64,000 bases of DNA, from contig NZ_CP090064.1 in assembly GCF_023100685.1 (NCBI RefSeq), forward strand, positions 1,860,001-1,924,000. The letters are read 5' to 3'. A program made the translations under genes and the position numbers. Source of the stretch: Proteus vulgaris (GTDB lineage Bacteria; Pseudomonadota; Gammaproteobacteria; Enterobacterales; Enterobacteriaceae). The notes under the pieces are model-generated. The model did no database searches, was not told the origin of the DNA, and was given only the letters and a program-made list of their open reading frames with translations. Position 1 is the first letter of the stretch. Each line of letters starts with the position of its first letter. Shown piece by piece: positions 46,997 through 56,211 of this stretch.

Positions 46997-49369
46997 ATGT
47001 CCAGCAATAGCCTCACCCCGTGCAATGTACTTTGGTATAACCAATTAGGTATGAATGACGTTGATCGTGTTGGTGGGAAAAATGCTTCCCTCGGTGAAAT
47101 GATCACAAACCTCGCGGAACTGGGAGTTTCTGTTCCTAATGGGTTTGCTACCACAGCGCAAGCGTTTAATGATTTTCTGGAACAGAGTGGTATCAATCAG
47201 CGTATTTATGAATTGCTTGATAGTGTTGATGTTGACGATGTTAATCAACTGGCCCAAGCAGGTAATCAAATTCGCCAGTGGGTAATTGATACACCTTTTA
47301 CGCCTCAGTTTGAAAAAGATATTCGCGATGCTTATCTCACATTAAGTGAAGGTGAGTCAGAAGCTTCTTTTGCCGTTCGTTCATCAGCAACAGCAGAAGA
47401 TATGCCTGATGCTTCTTTTGCGGGCCAACAAGAGACGTTTTTAAACGTTCAAGGTATTGATGCCATTCTCGTTGCGATTAAACACGTATTTGCCTCGTTA
47501 TTTAATGACCGAGCAATTTCTTATCGTGTCCATCAAGGCTACGATCACCGCGGTGTTGCGTTATCTGCAGGTGTTCAGCGTATGGTGCGTTCTGATCTTG
47601 CCTCTTCAGGTGTGATGTTTACCATCGATACTGAATCAGGCTTCGATCAAGTTGTCTTTATTACATCAGCTTATGGTTTAGGTGAAATGGTTGTTCAGGG
47701 AGCAGTAAACCCTGATGAATTTTATGTGCACAAGCCAACTCTAGCAAAAGGCCTACCTTCAATTGTTCGTCGTAACTTAGGTTCTAAAAAGATCCAAATG
47801 GTTTACGCAGACAGTATAGAGCACGGTAAACAAGTACGTATTGAAGATACGCCAGAAGCACTGCGCAATCGTTTCTCTTTGACTGATAATGAAGTTCAAG
47901 AATTGGCAAAACAAGCTGTATTGATTGAACAACACTACGGTCGTCCAATGGATATCGAGTGGGCTAAAGATGGGCATAATGGTCGTTTGTATATAGTACA
48001 GGCTCGTCCTGAAACCGTTCGATCTAACCAGCAAGTGATGGAGCGTTATCAGTTAAATGAAAGTGGCACTGTAATCATTGAAGGTCGTGCTATTGGTCAT
48101 CGAATTGGTACAGGTACAGTCAAAGTTATTCATAACTTAAATGAAATGGATAGAATTGAAGCGGGTGATGTACTGGTTACTGACATGACAGACCCAGATT
48201 GGGAACCTATTATGAAAAAGGCCTCTGCGATTGTGACAAATCGTGGTGGTAGAACATGTCATGCTGCGATTATTGCACGTGAATTAGGTATTCCTGCTGT
48301 TGTAGGTTGTGGTGATGCCACAGAATGTATTACAGAAGGGCAAGTCGTTACAGTTTCTTGTGCTGAAGGTGATACGGGGTTTGTCTATGATGGCAAACTG
48401 GATTTTTCTATTCAAAGCTCCGCAATCGATAACATGCCTGAACTTGGTCTGAAAATCATGATGAACGTTGGTAACCCTGATCGTGCATTTGATTTCGCTG
48501 GTTTACCAAATGACGGCGTGGGTCTTGCGCGTTTAGAATTTATTATCAACCGTATGATTGGTGTCCATCCTCGCGCATTATTAGAGTATGACGATCAAAG
48601 CGAAGCATTAAAAGCTGAAATTAATGAGATGATGGCTGGCTATGAATCTCCTGTTGAATATTACATTAGTAAATTAACAGAAGGGATTGCGACATTGGCG
48701 GCAGCATTCTGGCCTAAACGTGTGATTGTTCGTTTGTCTGACTTTAAATCTAACGAATATGCCAACTTAGTTGGTGGTGACCGTTATGAGCCGGATGAAG
48801 AGAACCCAATGTTAGGATTCCGTGGAGCAGGTCGTTATATATCCGATGATTTTCGTCGTTGTTTTGCGCTTGAGTGTGAAGCGGTAAAACGTGTTCGTAA
48901 TGATATGGGTTTAGATAATGTTGAAGTGATGATCCCATTTGTTCGTACGGTACGCCAAGCTGAAGAAGTTATTGAAGAATTGGCTGCAAACGGTTTAAAA
49001 CGTGGTGAGAATGGCTTAAAAGTGATTATGATGTGTGAAATTCCATCAAATGCCTTATTAGCGGATAAATTCTTAGAACACTTTGATGGTTTCTCTATTG
49101 GCTCTAACGACATGACCCAATTAACATTAGGTCTTGACCGAGATTCGGGTGTCGTTTCTGCACTATTTGATGAACGCAATGATGCAGTAAAAGCATTATT
49201 ATCAATGGCAATCCAAGCGGCTAAACGTAACGGTAAATATGTGGGTATTTGTGGACAGGGACCTTCTGATCATGAAGATTTCGCACAATGGCTAATGGAA
49301 GAAGGGATTGATAGTTTATCTTTAAATCCAGATACCGTAATTAAAACTTGGGTGAAATTAGCACAATAG
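46997..49369 (+). CDS. ppsA: Phosphoenolpyruvate synthase
   Basis: The protein has 790 residues from ATG 46997 (RBS AAAGGATT); an upstream TTG at 46973 is unlikely. The N-terminal PPDK-type ATP-binding domain is at 1-345 ([30 protein letters not shown]). The swivelling phosphohistidine domain has [17 protein letters not shown] with His422 and the PpsR-target Thr beside it. The C-terminal PEP-binding TIM barrel has [13 protein letters not shown] and [11 protein letters not shown]. It makes PEP from pyruvate and ATP for gluconeogenesis. It is regulated by PpsR and probably Cra. A terminator follows. Confidence 0.97.
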   Translation: MSSNSLTPCNVLWYNQLGMNDVDRVGGKNASLGEMITNLAELGVSVPNGFATTAQAFNDFLEQSGINQRIYELLDSVDVDDVNQLAQAGNQIRQWVIDTPFTPQFEKDIRDAYLTLSEGESEASFAVRSSATAEDMPDASFAGQQETFLNVQGIDAILVAIKHVFASLFNDRAISYRVHQGYDHRGVALSAGVQRMVRSDLASSGVMFTIDTESGFDQVVFITSAYGLGEMVVQGAVNPDEFYVHKPTLAKGLPSIVRRNLGSKKIQMVYADSIEHGKQVRIEDTPEALRNRFSLTDNEVQELAKQAVLIEQHYGRPMDIEWAKDGHNGRLYIVQARPETVRSNQQVMERYQLNESGTVIIEGRAIGHRIGTGTVKVIHNLNEMDRIEAGDVLVTDMTDPDWEPIMKKASAIVTNRGGRTCHAAIIARELGIPAVVGCGDATECITEGQVVTVSCAEGDTGFVYDGKLDFSIQSSAIDNMPELGLKIMMNVGNPDRAFDFAGLPNDGVGLARLEFIINRMIGVHPRALLEYDDQSEALKAEINEMMAGYESPVEYYISKLTEGIATLAAAFWPKRVIVRLSDFKSNEYANLVGGDRYEPDEENPMLGFRGAGRYISDDFRRCFALECEAVKRVRNDMGLDNVEVMIPFVRTVRQAEEVIEELAANGLKRGENGLKVIMMCEIPSNALLADKFLEHFDGFSIGSNDMTQLTLGLDRDSGVVSALFDERNDAVKALLSMAIQAAKRNGKYVGICGQGPSDHEDFAQWLMEEGIDSLSLNPDTVIKTWVKLAQ

Positions 49370-49392
49370 AATTAATATAAAGGTCATAAATT

Positions 49393-49422
49393 AAAGCTCA
49401 CAAAATAATGTGAGCTTTTTTT
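49393..49422 (+). terminator. Terminator of ppsA
   Basis: A 10-bp stem AAAGCTCACA/TGTGAGCTTT with loop AAATAA runs into a T tract. Confidence 0.88.
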
Positions 49423-49444
49423 ATACAATTATTAAATAATAGGT

Positions 49445-49575
49445 AAAAAAAAAGCCTATCATGGGCTGACAGGCAAAGACTACACACAGCAATATTTTAT
49501 ATTCTTTAATTCCGCCAATTAATCTATTAATATGAAAGGCGAAATCATTAATTCGGTGAAACATTTGTTTCGTTG
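49445..49575 (-). ncRNA. rprA: Candidate RprA small RNA
   Basis: On the minus strand the segment ATTGCTGTGTGTAGTCTTTGCC (written here in part: 49493-49472) matches the conserved 3' half of E. coli RprA as I recall it, and is followed by a hairpin and nine T residues (terminator GCCT...AGGC, 49471-49447). The gene lies after ydiK in the same direction, as in E. coli. The 5' half differs in sequence but can fold (TTCGCC with GGCGGA). A -10 candidate and an RcsB-type box lie upstream, so the start near 49575 is estimated. RprA is an Hfq-dependent RNA that activates rpoS in response to the Rcs envelope-stress system. Confidence 0.78.
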
Positions 49576-49581
49576 ATATTT

Positions 49582-49624
49582 ATATTAAGAGAAATGAGTT
49601 AATTATGCTCTAAGAATTATCTCA
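49582..49624 (-). promoter_or_regulatory. Promoter of the rprA candidate with RcsB-type box
   Basis: TGAGATAATTCTTA (minus strand, 49624-49611) matches the RcsB box TAAGATTATTCTTA at 12 of 14 positions. It lies about 24 bases from a TAATAT -10 (49587-49582), so its centre is near -42 of a start at about 49575, a usual activator position. Confidence 0.6.
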
Positions 49625-49822
49625 ATAAAAATAATATTAGCCTATTTCAAAGTGAATATAACTAGCTGGTAACAAACAGGTTTAAAAGAATGTAATTTGT
49701 TTCAAATTGTAAGTTTGAATATAAAAATATAATAATTCATTCTTAAATTGATAATCTTTATTAAACTTTAGTCTATTAATTTTAGAGCATGTAAGTAGCT
49801 ACACTTACATGCCCATTATTAT
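49625..49822. other. Gene-free stretch between rprA candidate and ydiK
   Basis: AT-rich DNA with a short inverted repeat ATGTAAGTAGCTACACTTACAT-like palindrome at about 49789-49810, just after the ydiK stop codon in transcription order, which may be the ydiK terminator. No coding frame is recognised. Confidence 0.45.
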
Positions 49823-50935
49823 TTATTCTTTTTCAATAAAGTTTTTATTCATAAATTCTACTGTTTCAGTTAGATCAGGATTAGGCTTTGGTACTTCATT
49901 TATCCATGCATTTAATAAACTATGTGCAACAGCAAGAACAACAGGACCGATAAATAATCCAATCATACCTAATGTCAAAATTCCGCCAATAACCCCCGTT
50001 AGAATTAATACCATCGGTAAATCGGCCCCCATTTTGATCAAATATGGGCGTAATATACCATCCATAGTTGCCACAGCTCCTCCCCAAATCACCATGACAA
50101 TGCCCCAAGTTGTATCACCAGTCCAAAATAGCCATAGAACAGAAGGGATTAGCACTAATAAAGGGCCTATTTGTGCAAGGCAACAAATGAACATGACAAC
50201 GGTAAGCACTGTGGCATAAGGAACACCTGATACTGCAAGGCCAATACCACCGACAATTGCTTGAATTAAGGCGGTTAATACCACACCCAAGGCAACGGCA
50301 CGAATAGACATTGATGCTAGTAAAATAGCCGCATCACCACGTTGGCCTGCTAAGCGAATAGCAAAATGACGTAACCAAGCAACAACGTTCTCACCTTGTA
50401 AAAACAGTAAGCCAGAAAATAACAACATCACACCTAAATGCAGAGCAAATCGACCGATATTTAGGGCTTGAGCAAAAAACCAGTTGGCGGCTTGCCCAAC
50501 ATAAGGTTGAATTTTGGTGATTAACGCATTGCCACCAGAAACGAGAATAGAGTGCCATGTATCATAAAGTTTGCTTCCTATCATTGGGATATCATTAAGC
50601 CATAATAATTGAGGAGGCTGAATATTCGAAGGTGATTTAGCTAACTCAATGAGTGGAGCACTATTATCAATAACACTACTAATTAACAAGATAATAGGGA
50701 TAACAAAGATCAGTAATATCAAGATCATCATTATCATGGTAGATAGCCAACGATATTTTACTCGTTTTTCAATAATAAGGAGTAAAGGCCATGTGGCAAC
50801 AACAATCATTCCAGCCCAAATAAAACCCACAATAAAGGGATTGAGTATCCAAAAACTGGCGATAATAAAAAAAGAAATAAAAAGAACAGTGAATAAAACT
50901 TTGGGTATATCTGTATGGATCTGCGGTTTTTCCAT
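49823..50935 (-). CDS. ydiK: AI-2E family inner membrane transporter YdiK
   Basis: This 370-residue protein of the PF01594 (AI-2 exporter-like, UPF0118) family has about eight membrane helices. Two are at the N-terminus (LFTVLFISFFIIASFWILNPFIVGFIWAGMIVV), and a large loop (100-155) is followed by clusters ending in VLILTGVIGGILTLGMIGLFIGPVVLAVAHSLL, a family hallmark. Substrate is unknown. It lies next to the rprA candidate, as in E. coli. Confidence 0.88.
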   Translation of the reverse strand: MEKPQIHTDIPKVLFTVLFISFFIIASFWILNPFIVGFIWAGMIVVATWPLLLIIEKRVKYRWLSTMIMMILILLIFVIPIILLISSVIDNSAPLIELAKSPSNIQPPQLLWLNDIPMIGSKLYDTWHSILVSGGNALITKIQPYVGQAANWFFAQALNIGRFALHLGVMLLFSGLLFLQGENVVAWLRHFAIRLAGQRGDAAILLASMSIRAVALGVVLTALIQAIVGGIGLAVSGVPYATVLTVVMFICCLAQIGPLLVLIPSVLWLFWTGDTTWGIVMVIWGGAVATMDGILRPYLIKMGADLPMVLILTGVIGGILTLGMIGLFIGPVVLAVAHSLLNAWINEVPKPNPDLTETVEFMNKNFIEKE

Positions 50936-51151
50936 GGTTTTAAATCCCTACACGAATAAAAATGCTAGAAGCAGATGAATAAGCATTGCAAATATCACGT
51001 TGTTTATATCACTACGCAATTTGCCAGAATTGTATGATAAGGTGAACAGGTATCGGTCTGAAAGTACAAAATGAGGCAAAGTACCTCTTAGCATACATTT
51101 CAATATCAAAAATTAAGCAATGTGGACTATTAGATTAAAGAGCTATAACAA

Positions 51152-54100
51152 ATGATCCCACGTATATCGCAAGCACCGCAAGTTAGTGAACTCACAACAG
51201 AATTTCTTGATACTCTTCGAAAAAATGGCTTCACCGGTGATATCTCCAGCAGTTATGCTGATAGACTCACTATGGCAACAGATAATAGTATTTACCAGTT
51301 ATTGCCACAGGCGGTGGTTTTTCCTCGCTCAACGGCTGATGTAACTATTGTTGCACGCCTAGTCGATGAACCCAAATTTCATTCGCTTTCTTTGACACCA
51401 AGAGGCGGAGGTACCGGAACCAATGGGCAGGCATTGACTGATGGTATAGTGGTTGATTTATCTCGTTATATGAAACGTATTATTGAGATAAATCCAGAAC
51501 AACGTTGGGTTAAAGTTGAAGCTGGTGTGATAAAAGATGAGCTCAATCTGTTTTTAAAACCCTATGGCTTTTTTTTCGCACCTGAACTTTCTACCAGTAA
51601 CCGAGCCACATTAGGTGGAATGATTAACACCGATGCCTCAGGGCAAGGTTCTATGGTTTATGGTAAAACCTCTGATCATGTCCTTGGTGTTCGGGCTGTC
51701 TTGTTAGGTGGTGAACTGCTTGAAACCCGGGCCATGGATACGGCATTAGCCGAGAATATCGCACAAGAAAGCTCTGCTATTGGAAAGGTTTATCGAACTG
51801 TTTTATCCCGTTGCAAAGAACAACGAAAACTTATTCTTGAAAAATTCCCTAAATTAAACCGCTTTTTAACGGGATATGATTTGCGTCATGTTTTTAGTGA
51901 TGACATGAAACGCTTTGATTTAACCCGAATTTTAACCGGTTCAGAGGGCACGCTGGCTTTTATTACTGAAGCAACGTTGGATATTACGCCAATTCCCAAA
52001 CAGCGCAGTTTAGTCAACGTAAAATATGATTCGTTTGACTCTGCATTGCGTAACGCGCCTTTTTTAGTTAAAGCCAATGCACTTTCTGTTGAAACTGTTG
52101 ATTCCAAAGTCTTGAATCTTGCTCGTGAAGATATTGTGTGGCATTCCGTCAAAGAATTGATCACAGATGTACCAGATAAAGATATGCAAGGCCTTAATAT
52201 TGTTGAGTTTGCGGGTGATGATGAAGTATTAATTCATTCTCAAGTTACATCATTATGTCAACGTTTAGATTCATTAATGAAAGAGGGGCAAAGTGGTGTT
52301 ATCGGTTATCAAGTGTGTGATGATTTAGCGGATATTAACCGTATTTATGCCATGCGTAAAAAAGCGGTGGGTTTATTAGGTAATGCAAAAGGGCAAGCAA
52401 AGCCCATTCCCTTTGTGGAAGATACTTGTGTACCACCAGAACATCTTGCTGATTATATTACCGAATTTAGAGCGTTACTTGACAGTCATCAACTCAATTA
52501 TGGCATGTTTGGGCATGTCGATGCAGGTGTATTACACGTAAGACCCGCACTTGATATGTGCGATCCACAACAAGAATTGTTGATGAAATCTATCTCAGAC
52601 GACATTGTCACGTTAACAGCCAAATATGGTGGGTTACTCTGGGGTGAACATGGAAAAGGCTTTAGAGCGCAATACAGCCCCGAATTTTTCGGTGAAACGC
52701 TCTATCATGAACTGCGTCAAATCAAAACGGTATTCGATCCTCGAAATAGGCTTAATCCTGGGAAAATCTGCCCTCCGTTAGAGGTTGATGAACCTATGAA
52801 ACAAGTTGATACCATTAAACGAGGCACCTTTGATCGCACCATCCCTTTATCTGTTCGTCAAGATTTTAAAGGAGCTTTAGACTGTAATGGTAATGGGCTT
52901 TGCTTTAATTTCGATGCGAAAAGTCCAATGTGTCCTTCTATGAAAATTAGTGGGCAACGCATTCATTCACCTAAAGGGCGAGCTGCACTAGTAAGAGAGT
53001 GGTTACGTTTATTAACAGAGCAAGGTGTTAACCCAAAACAACTTGGATCTAGCCTAGAAAATAATAAACCTAGCTTAAGAAGTTTGATTGAAAAAACACG
53101 TAATACATGGAAAGCCAAACGTGGCGAATATGACTTTTCTCATGAAGTGAAAGCGGCTATGAATGGCTGTTTAGCTTGTAAAGCCTGTTCAACTCAGTGT
53201 CCGATTAAAATTGACGTACCGTCATTTCGTTCTAAATTTACTGAATTGTACCACCAGCGCTACTTACGGCCATTAAAAGATCATATTGTTGCGAATGTTG
53301 AATTAACAACCCCTATCATGGCTAAAGCGCCAGGATTCTTTAATTTCTTTATGAAGCAACCCTTGGTGCAGTCATTAAGTAAACATACTATAGGAATGGT
53401 AGATTTACCGCTACTGTCATCGCCAACATTAAAACAACAATTAGCAGGTCACCACGCTCTAGATATGACGTTAGAAGATTTAGAACGTTTATCTGATAAG
53501 CAACGAAGCCATTATGTGCTGGTGGTGCAAGATCCTTTTACCAGCTATTACGACGCAAAAGTGGTCGCGGATTTTATCAAACTTATTGAAAAAATTGGGT
53601 TTAAACCTGTTTTATTGCCTTTTTCACCCAATGGAAAAGCGCAACATATTAAAGGCTTTTTACAACAATTTAGTAAAACGGCACAAAAAACGTCAACCAT
53701 GCTTAATCGTGTTGCAAAATTAGATATTCCAATGGTGGGAGTTGATCCCGCATTAGTGCTTTGTTATCGCGATGAATATCGTGAAATTTTGGGTGATAAA
53801 CGGGGTGATTTTAAGGTTCAACTCGTTCATGAATGGTTAAATAAATTAGTGAGTGAACCAATAGCTGTTCGCGATGATGCTGAAAAATGGTATCTTTTCG
53901 GGCATTGTACGGAAGTAACGGCACTACCACAAAGCATGAAACAGTGGCAGACAATTTTCCAACGTTATGGGCAACAACTCGAATTTGTAAGCACAGGATG
54001 TTGTGGAATGGCTGGTACTTATGGACATGAACTGAACAATTATGAAAACTCATTAGGCATTTACCAACTCTCATGGGGTAATGCACTAAAAACATTGCCG

Positions 54101-54208
54101 ACAATGCGTTGCTTAAGCACAGGGTATTCGTGTCGTAGTCAAGTAAAACGTATTGATAATATTGAGCTTAAACACCCACTACAGGCGCTATTGGAGATTA
54201 TGCCATGA
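51152..54208 (+). CDS. ydiJ: FAD/4Fe-4S oxidoreductase YdiJ (D-2-hydroxyglutarate dehydrogenase type)
   Basis: The 1018-residue protein has the same length as E. coli YdiJ. An FAD-binding PCMH domain is at about 45-270 (LTPRGGGTGTNGQALTDGIVVDLS), then an FAD-oxidase C domain (GHVDAGVLHVRPALDM, GGLLWGEHGKGFR). The C-terminal iron-sulphur part has one CLACKACSTQCP cluster motif near 675 and a CCG motif (STGCCGMAGTYGHE) near 950. It oxidises D-2-hydroxyglutarate (recalled for E. coli), feeding electrons to the quinone pool or other acceptors. It overlaps menI by four bases (ATGA). Confidence 0.93.
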   Translation: MIPRISQAPQVSELTTEFLDTLRKNGFTGDISSSYADRLTMATDNSIYQLLPQAVVFPRSTADVTIVARLVDEPKFHSLSLTPRGGGTGTNGQALTDGIVVDLSRYMKRIIEINPEQRWVKVEAGVIKDELNLFLKPYGFFFAPELSTSNRATLGGMINTDASGQGSMVYGKTSDHVLGVRAVLLGGELLETRAMDTALAENIAQESSAIGKVYRTVLSRCKEQRKLILEKFPKLNRFLTGYDLRHVFSDDMKRFDLTRILTGSEGTLAFITEATLDITPIPKQRSLVNVKYDSFDSALRNAPFLVKANALSVETVDSKVLNLAREDIVWHSVKELITDVPDKDMQGLNIVEFAGDDEVLIHSQVTSLCQRLDSLMKEGQSGVIGYQVCDDLADINRIYAMRKKAVGLLGNAKGQAKPIPFVEDTCVPPEHLADYITEFRALLDSHQLNYGMFGHVDAGVLHVRPALDMCDPQQELLMKSISDDIVTLTAKYGGLLWGEHGKGFRAQYSPEFFGETLYHELRQIKTVFDPRNRLNPGKICPPLEVDEPMKQVDTIKRGTFDRTIPLSVRQDFKGALDCNGNGLCFNFDAKSPMCPSMKISGQRIHSPKGRAALVREWLRLLTEQGVNPKQLGSSLENNKPSLRSLIEKTRNTWKAKRGEYDFSHEVKAAMNGCLACKACSTQCPIKIDVPSFRSKFTELYHQRYLRPLKDHIVANVELTTPIMAKAPGFFNFFMKQPLVQSLSKHTIGMVDLPLLSSPTLKQQLAGHHALDMTLEDLERLSDKQRSHYVLVVQDPFTSYYDAKVVADFIKLIEKIGFKPVLLPFSPNGKAQHIKGFLQQFSKTAQKTSTMLNRVAKLDIPMVGVDPALVLCYRDEYREILGDKRGDFKVQLVHEWLNKLVSEPIAVRDDAEKWYLFGHCTEVTALPQSMKQWQTIFQRYGQQLEFVSTGCCGMAGTYGHELNNYENSLGIYQLSWGNALKTLPTMRCLSTGYSCRSQVKRIDNIELKHPLQALLEIMP

Positions 54209-54618
54209 TATGGAAACGTGAAACGACAATCGAGCATCTTAATCATATTAGCCAAAATAATATGATGAGCCATTTAGGTATTGAATTAACGTGCCTCGGC
54301 GATGATTATCTTGAAGGAACAATGCCTGTTGATCATCGTACAAAACAACCTCTAGGTTTGCTGCATGGTGGTGCTTCTGTTGTTTTAGCTGAAACCCTAG
54401 GATCGGTTGCTGGGTATCTTTGTACCGAAGGTGAACAGAAAATTGTGGGTTTAGAAATTAACGCTAATCATATTCGTTCAGCCAGAGAAGGTAAGGTGAG
54501 AGGGGTATGTAAACCTATTCATTTAGGGCGTTCTCACCAAGTTTGGTCAATAGAAATATTTGATGATGAAGATCGTCAAGTATGTATTTCAAGATTAACC
54601 ACATCAGTTATTTCTTAA
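54205..54618 (+). CDS. menI: 1,4-dihydroxy-2-naphthoyl-CoA hydrolase
   Basis: The 137-residue hotdog-fold thioesterase starts at the ydiJ stop. LLHGGASVVLAETLGSVAG contains the catalytic Glu63 and neighbouring His; the residue number equals that of E. coli YdiI/MenI. It hydrolyses DHNA-CoA in menaquinone synthesis. A terminator follows. Confidence 0.94.
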   Translation: MIWKRETTIEHLNHISQNNMMSHLGIELTCLGDDYLEGTMPVDHRTKQPLGLLHGGASVVLAETLGSVAGYLCTEGEQKIVGLEINANHIRSAREGKVRGVCKPIHLGRSHQVWSIEIFDDEDRQVCISRLTTSVIS

Positions 54619-54636
54619 GAAAGTAAAAAATTAAAT

Positions 54637-54668
54637 GCACAAAGTGAAATACTCGCTTTGTGCGTTTT
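54637..54668 (+). terminator. Terminator of ydiJ-menI
   Basis: An 11-bp stem GCACAAAGTGA/TCGCTTTGTGC with loop AATAC is followed by GTTTTTATTT. Confidence 0.85.
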
Positions 54669-54741
54669 TATTTATAGATAATGAGAAAAAGAATAAAAAT
54701 AGAGAACAAAAATAGAAATTATTCTTTATTTAGATTTTATT

Positions 54742-54760
54742 TTTAATGATAATCATTATC
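54742..54760. promoter_or_regulatory. Fur box upstream of a lipoprotein gene
   Basis: The site matches the 19-base Fur consensus at 17 positions (perfect over ATGATAATCATTATC). It ends 27 bases before the start codon at 54788, a place where Fur would cover the promoter. Confidence 0.8.
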
Positions 54761-54787
54761 TTCATAATAAAAGAAAAGACGCTCACA

Positions 54788-55408
54788 ATGTTAACTATTT
54801 CAAAATTCAACACCGCAGCATTATTAATTGCAGGTTTATTACTCACCGGATGTGATAATAATTCTACCTCTAAAACGAGTAATGATGTAAGTAATATTCC
54901 AGTACAAACTATTTCTGGTTTTAATATGGCGTATCCCACTTCATTTTCAATGAGCAGAGAAGATACTGAAAACTATTTTAAAATATTGCCTGATAATGTT
55001 CAGGACGTTACAACAGAAATGATAGTTTATAAGTCAAAGCCTATTTGCGATTTATCAGAAGTTCGTCTGGTTTATTTTAAAATGGCCGATGCAATGACTT
55101 ACGATGTGGATGCTGGAGCACAAGGCATCGTTGATAATATTGCGATAATTGATGGTATGAATGAAATTTCTACATCAATAAAGCCATTAACCATTCCGAG
55201 TGTTGAAAGCAGACATGTTCTTTTTGAAGGGAATATGGCAAGAGAAAATGTAAGCTATGAAGGTGTTTTAGTGGCAGATCTAAGCACAAATCGCGTTTGG
55301 CAATTACAATTTATTAGTACAATAAATAGCCAGTCAAACAAGCAGAAATACAAACAAATTATTGAATGTACAAGAGAACATATTCAAACCATTTCAATTA
55401 ATAAATAA
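54788..55408 (+). CDS. Fur-box lipoprotein of unknown function
   Basis: The 206-residue protein starts at ATG 54788; an in-frame start at 54746 would translate through the Fur box and is rejected. The signal peptide ends in LLLTGC with Cys22; Asp23 follows, an inner-membrane retention signal in E. coli. A Ser/Thr/Asn-rich linker (24-40) leads to a domain with two Cys (PICDLSEV, IIECTREH), likely a disulphide, and an FNMAYPTSFSMSRED segment. The fold loosely recalls DcrB-like lipoproteins, which I cannot confirm. Iron starvation should induce it. It sits alone between menI and suf. Confidence 0.8.
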   Translation: MLTISKFNTAALLIAGLLLTGCDNNSTSKTSNDVSNIPVQTISGFNMAYPTSFSMSREDTENYFKILPDNVQDVTTEMIVYKSKPICDLSEVRLVYFKMADAMTYDVDAGAQGIVDNIAIIDGMNEISTSIKPLTIPSVESRHVLFEGNMARENVSYEGVLVADLSTNRVWQLQFISTINSQSNKQKYKQIIECTREHIQTISINK

Positions 55409-55731
55409 GTTCAGCAAACACACAATACAATAAGAAGTTATTCCATCAGTGGTGCTATCTTATCCCGCATAACAAGCATAAAAATGAAACGTGTGCACAG
55501 TAAACATCATCGTGTAGATACATATTTTTATGCTTTTTTCTCTCGATTTCAGTGATAACATATAAAGTGTATTTATATTGCAACTTATATGCTTATTGTG
55601 CGAAATATAATAAAAATTAAAAGTTTTATTTTTTGTTATAAAAAAAGATAAAAGTGATATATTACATAGCGTTAAAAATGAAATTTAACAAATTTAACGC
55701 AATAATAGAACAAAAAACATACATTTGCATA
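55409..55731. other. Long suf upstream region with inverted repeats
   Basis: No coding frame is recognised. AAGCATAAAAAT (55474-55485) pairs with ATTTTTATGCTT (55524-55535) across 38 bases and is followed by a T run, so it may end the lipoprotein transcript or a small RNA. GCGTTAAA/TTTAACGC (55669-55700) is a second inverted repeat, with a direct repeat AAATTTAAC twice at 55681-55698. Confidence 0.5.
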
Positions 55732-55756
55732 ATATCCTTTCAAAAGACATGGTTGA
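55732..55756. promoter_or_regulatory. Possible IscR type 2 site of the suf operon
   Basis: ATAT-CC at the left and GG-TT at the right have the exact spacing of the type 2 consensus (CCxYA-N7-TRxGG), with the inner A and T changed. It lies directly before the Fur box, as in E. coli suf, where apo-IscR activates. Confidence 0.4.
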
Positions 55757-55758
55757 AG

Positions 55759-55773
55759 TGATAAGGGTTATCA
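55759..55773. promoter_or_regulatory. Fur-type palindrome of the suf operon
   Basis: TGATAAGGGTTATCA has perfect 6-base arms of the Fur consensus around GGG. It lies 53 bases before the sufA start. Confidence 0.65.
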
Positions 55774-55825
55774 TTACCATTAGTGTCAGGAAAGATATCA
55801 ATCTCCTTTCGAAATGAGGTCAGAA

Positions 55826-56194
55826 ATGACAAACAACGTTGAAACTTTTTCTCTTAACGACACAGCTTGGCAAGGCATTGTACTGACGGATAATGCAGCA
55901 AAACATATTTGCCATTTAGTTGAGAAAAACCCTGAAAAACAGGGGCTTTCCTTAAATATCAAACCCTCTGGTTGTACTGGGTATGGTTATGTTATTGAAC
56001 TCGCTACAGGCCCAAATGAAGATGATATTGTGTATGAACATAATGGTGCAAAACTGTTTGTTTCATTAAAAGCAATGCCATTCATCGATGGGCTTGTTGT
56101 TGATTATGTTCGTGAAGGACTTAATCAAATGTTTAAATTTAATAATCCTAAAGCTCAAAACGTCTGCGGATGTGGTGAGAGCTTTGGGGTATAA
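55826..56194 (+). CDS. sufA: Fe-S assembly A-type carrier SufA
   Basis: The protein has 122 residues from ATG 55826 (GAGG six bases ahead), the E. coli length; ATG 55814 would add four residues. The three cluster-binding Cys are in KPSGCTGYGY and at the end in VCGCGESFGV. It carries Fe-S clusters from SufBCD to target proteins. First gene of sufABCDSE, the iron-limitation and oxidative-stress Fe-S pathway. Confidence 0.96.
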   Translation: MTNNVETFSLNDTAWQGIVLTDNAAKHICHLVEKNPEKQGLSLNIKPSGCTGYGYVIELATGPNEDDIVYEHNGAKLFVSLKAMPFIDGLVVDYVREGLNQMFKFNNPKAQNVCGCGESFGV

Positions 56195-56211
56195 CATAGT
56201 GAAGTCAGATT

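Noticed and set aside
54746..54787. Upstream ATG for the Fur-box lipoprotein
   Set aside because: It lies inside the Fur box and would place 14 extra residues before a complete lipoprotein signal peptide.
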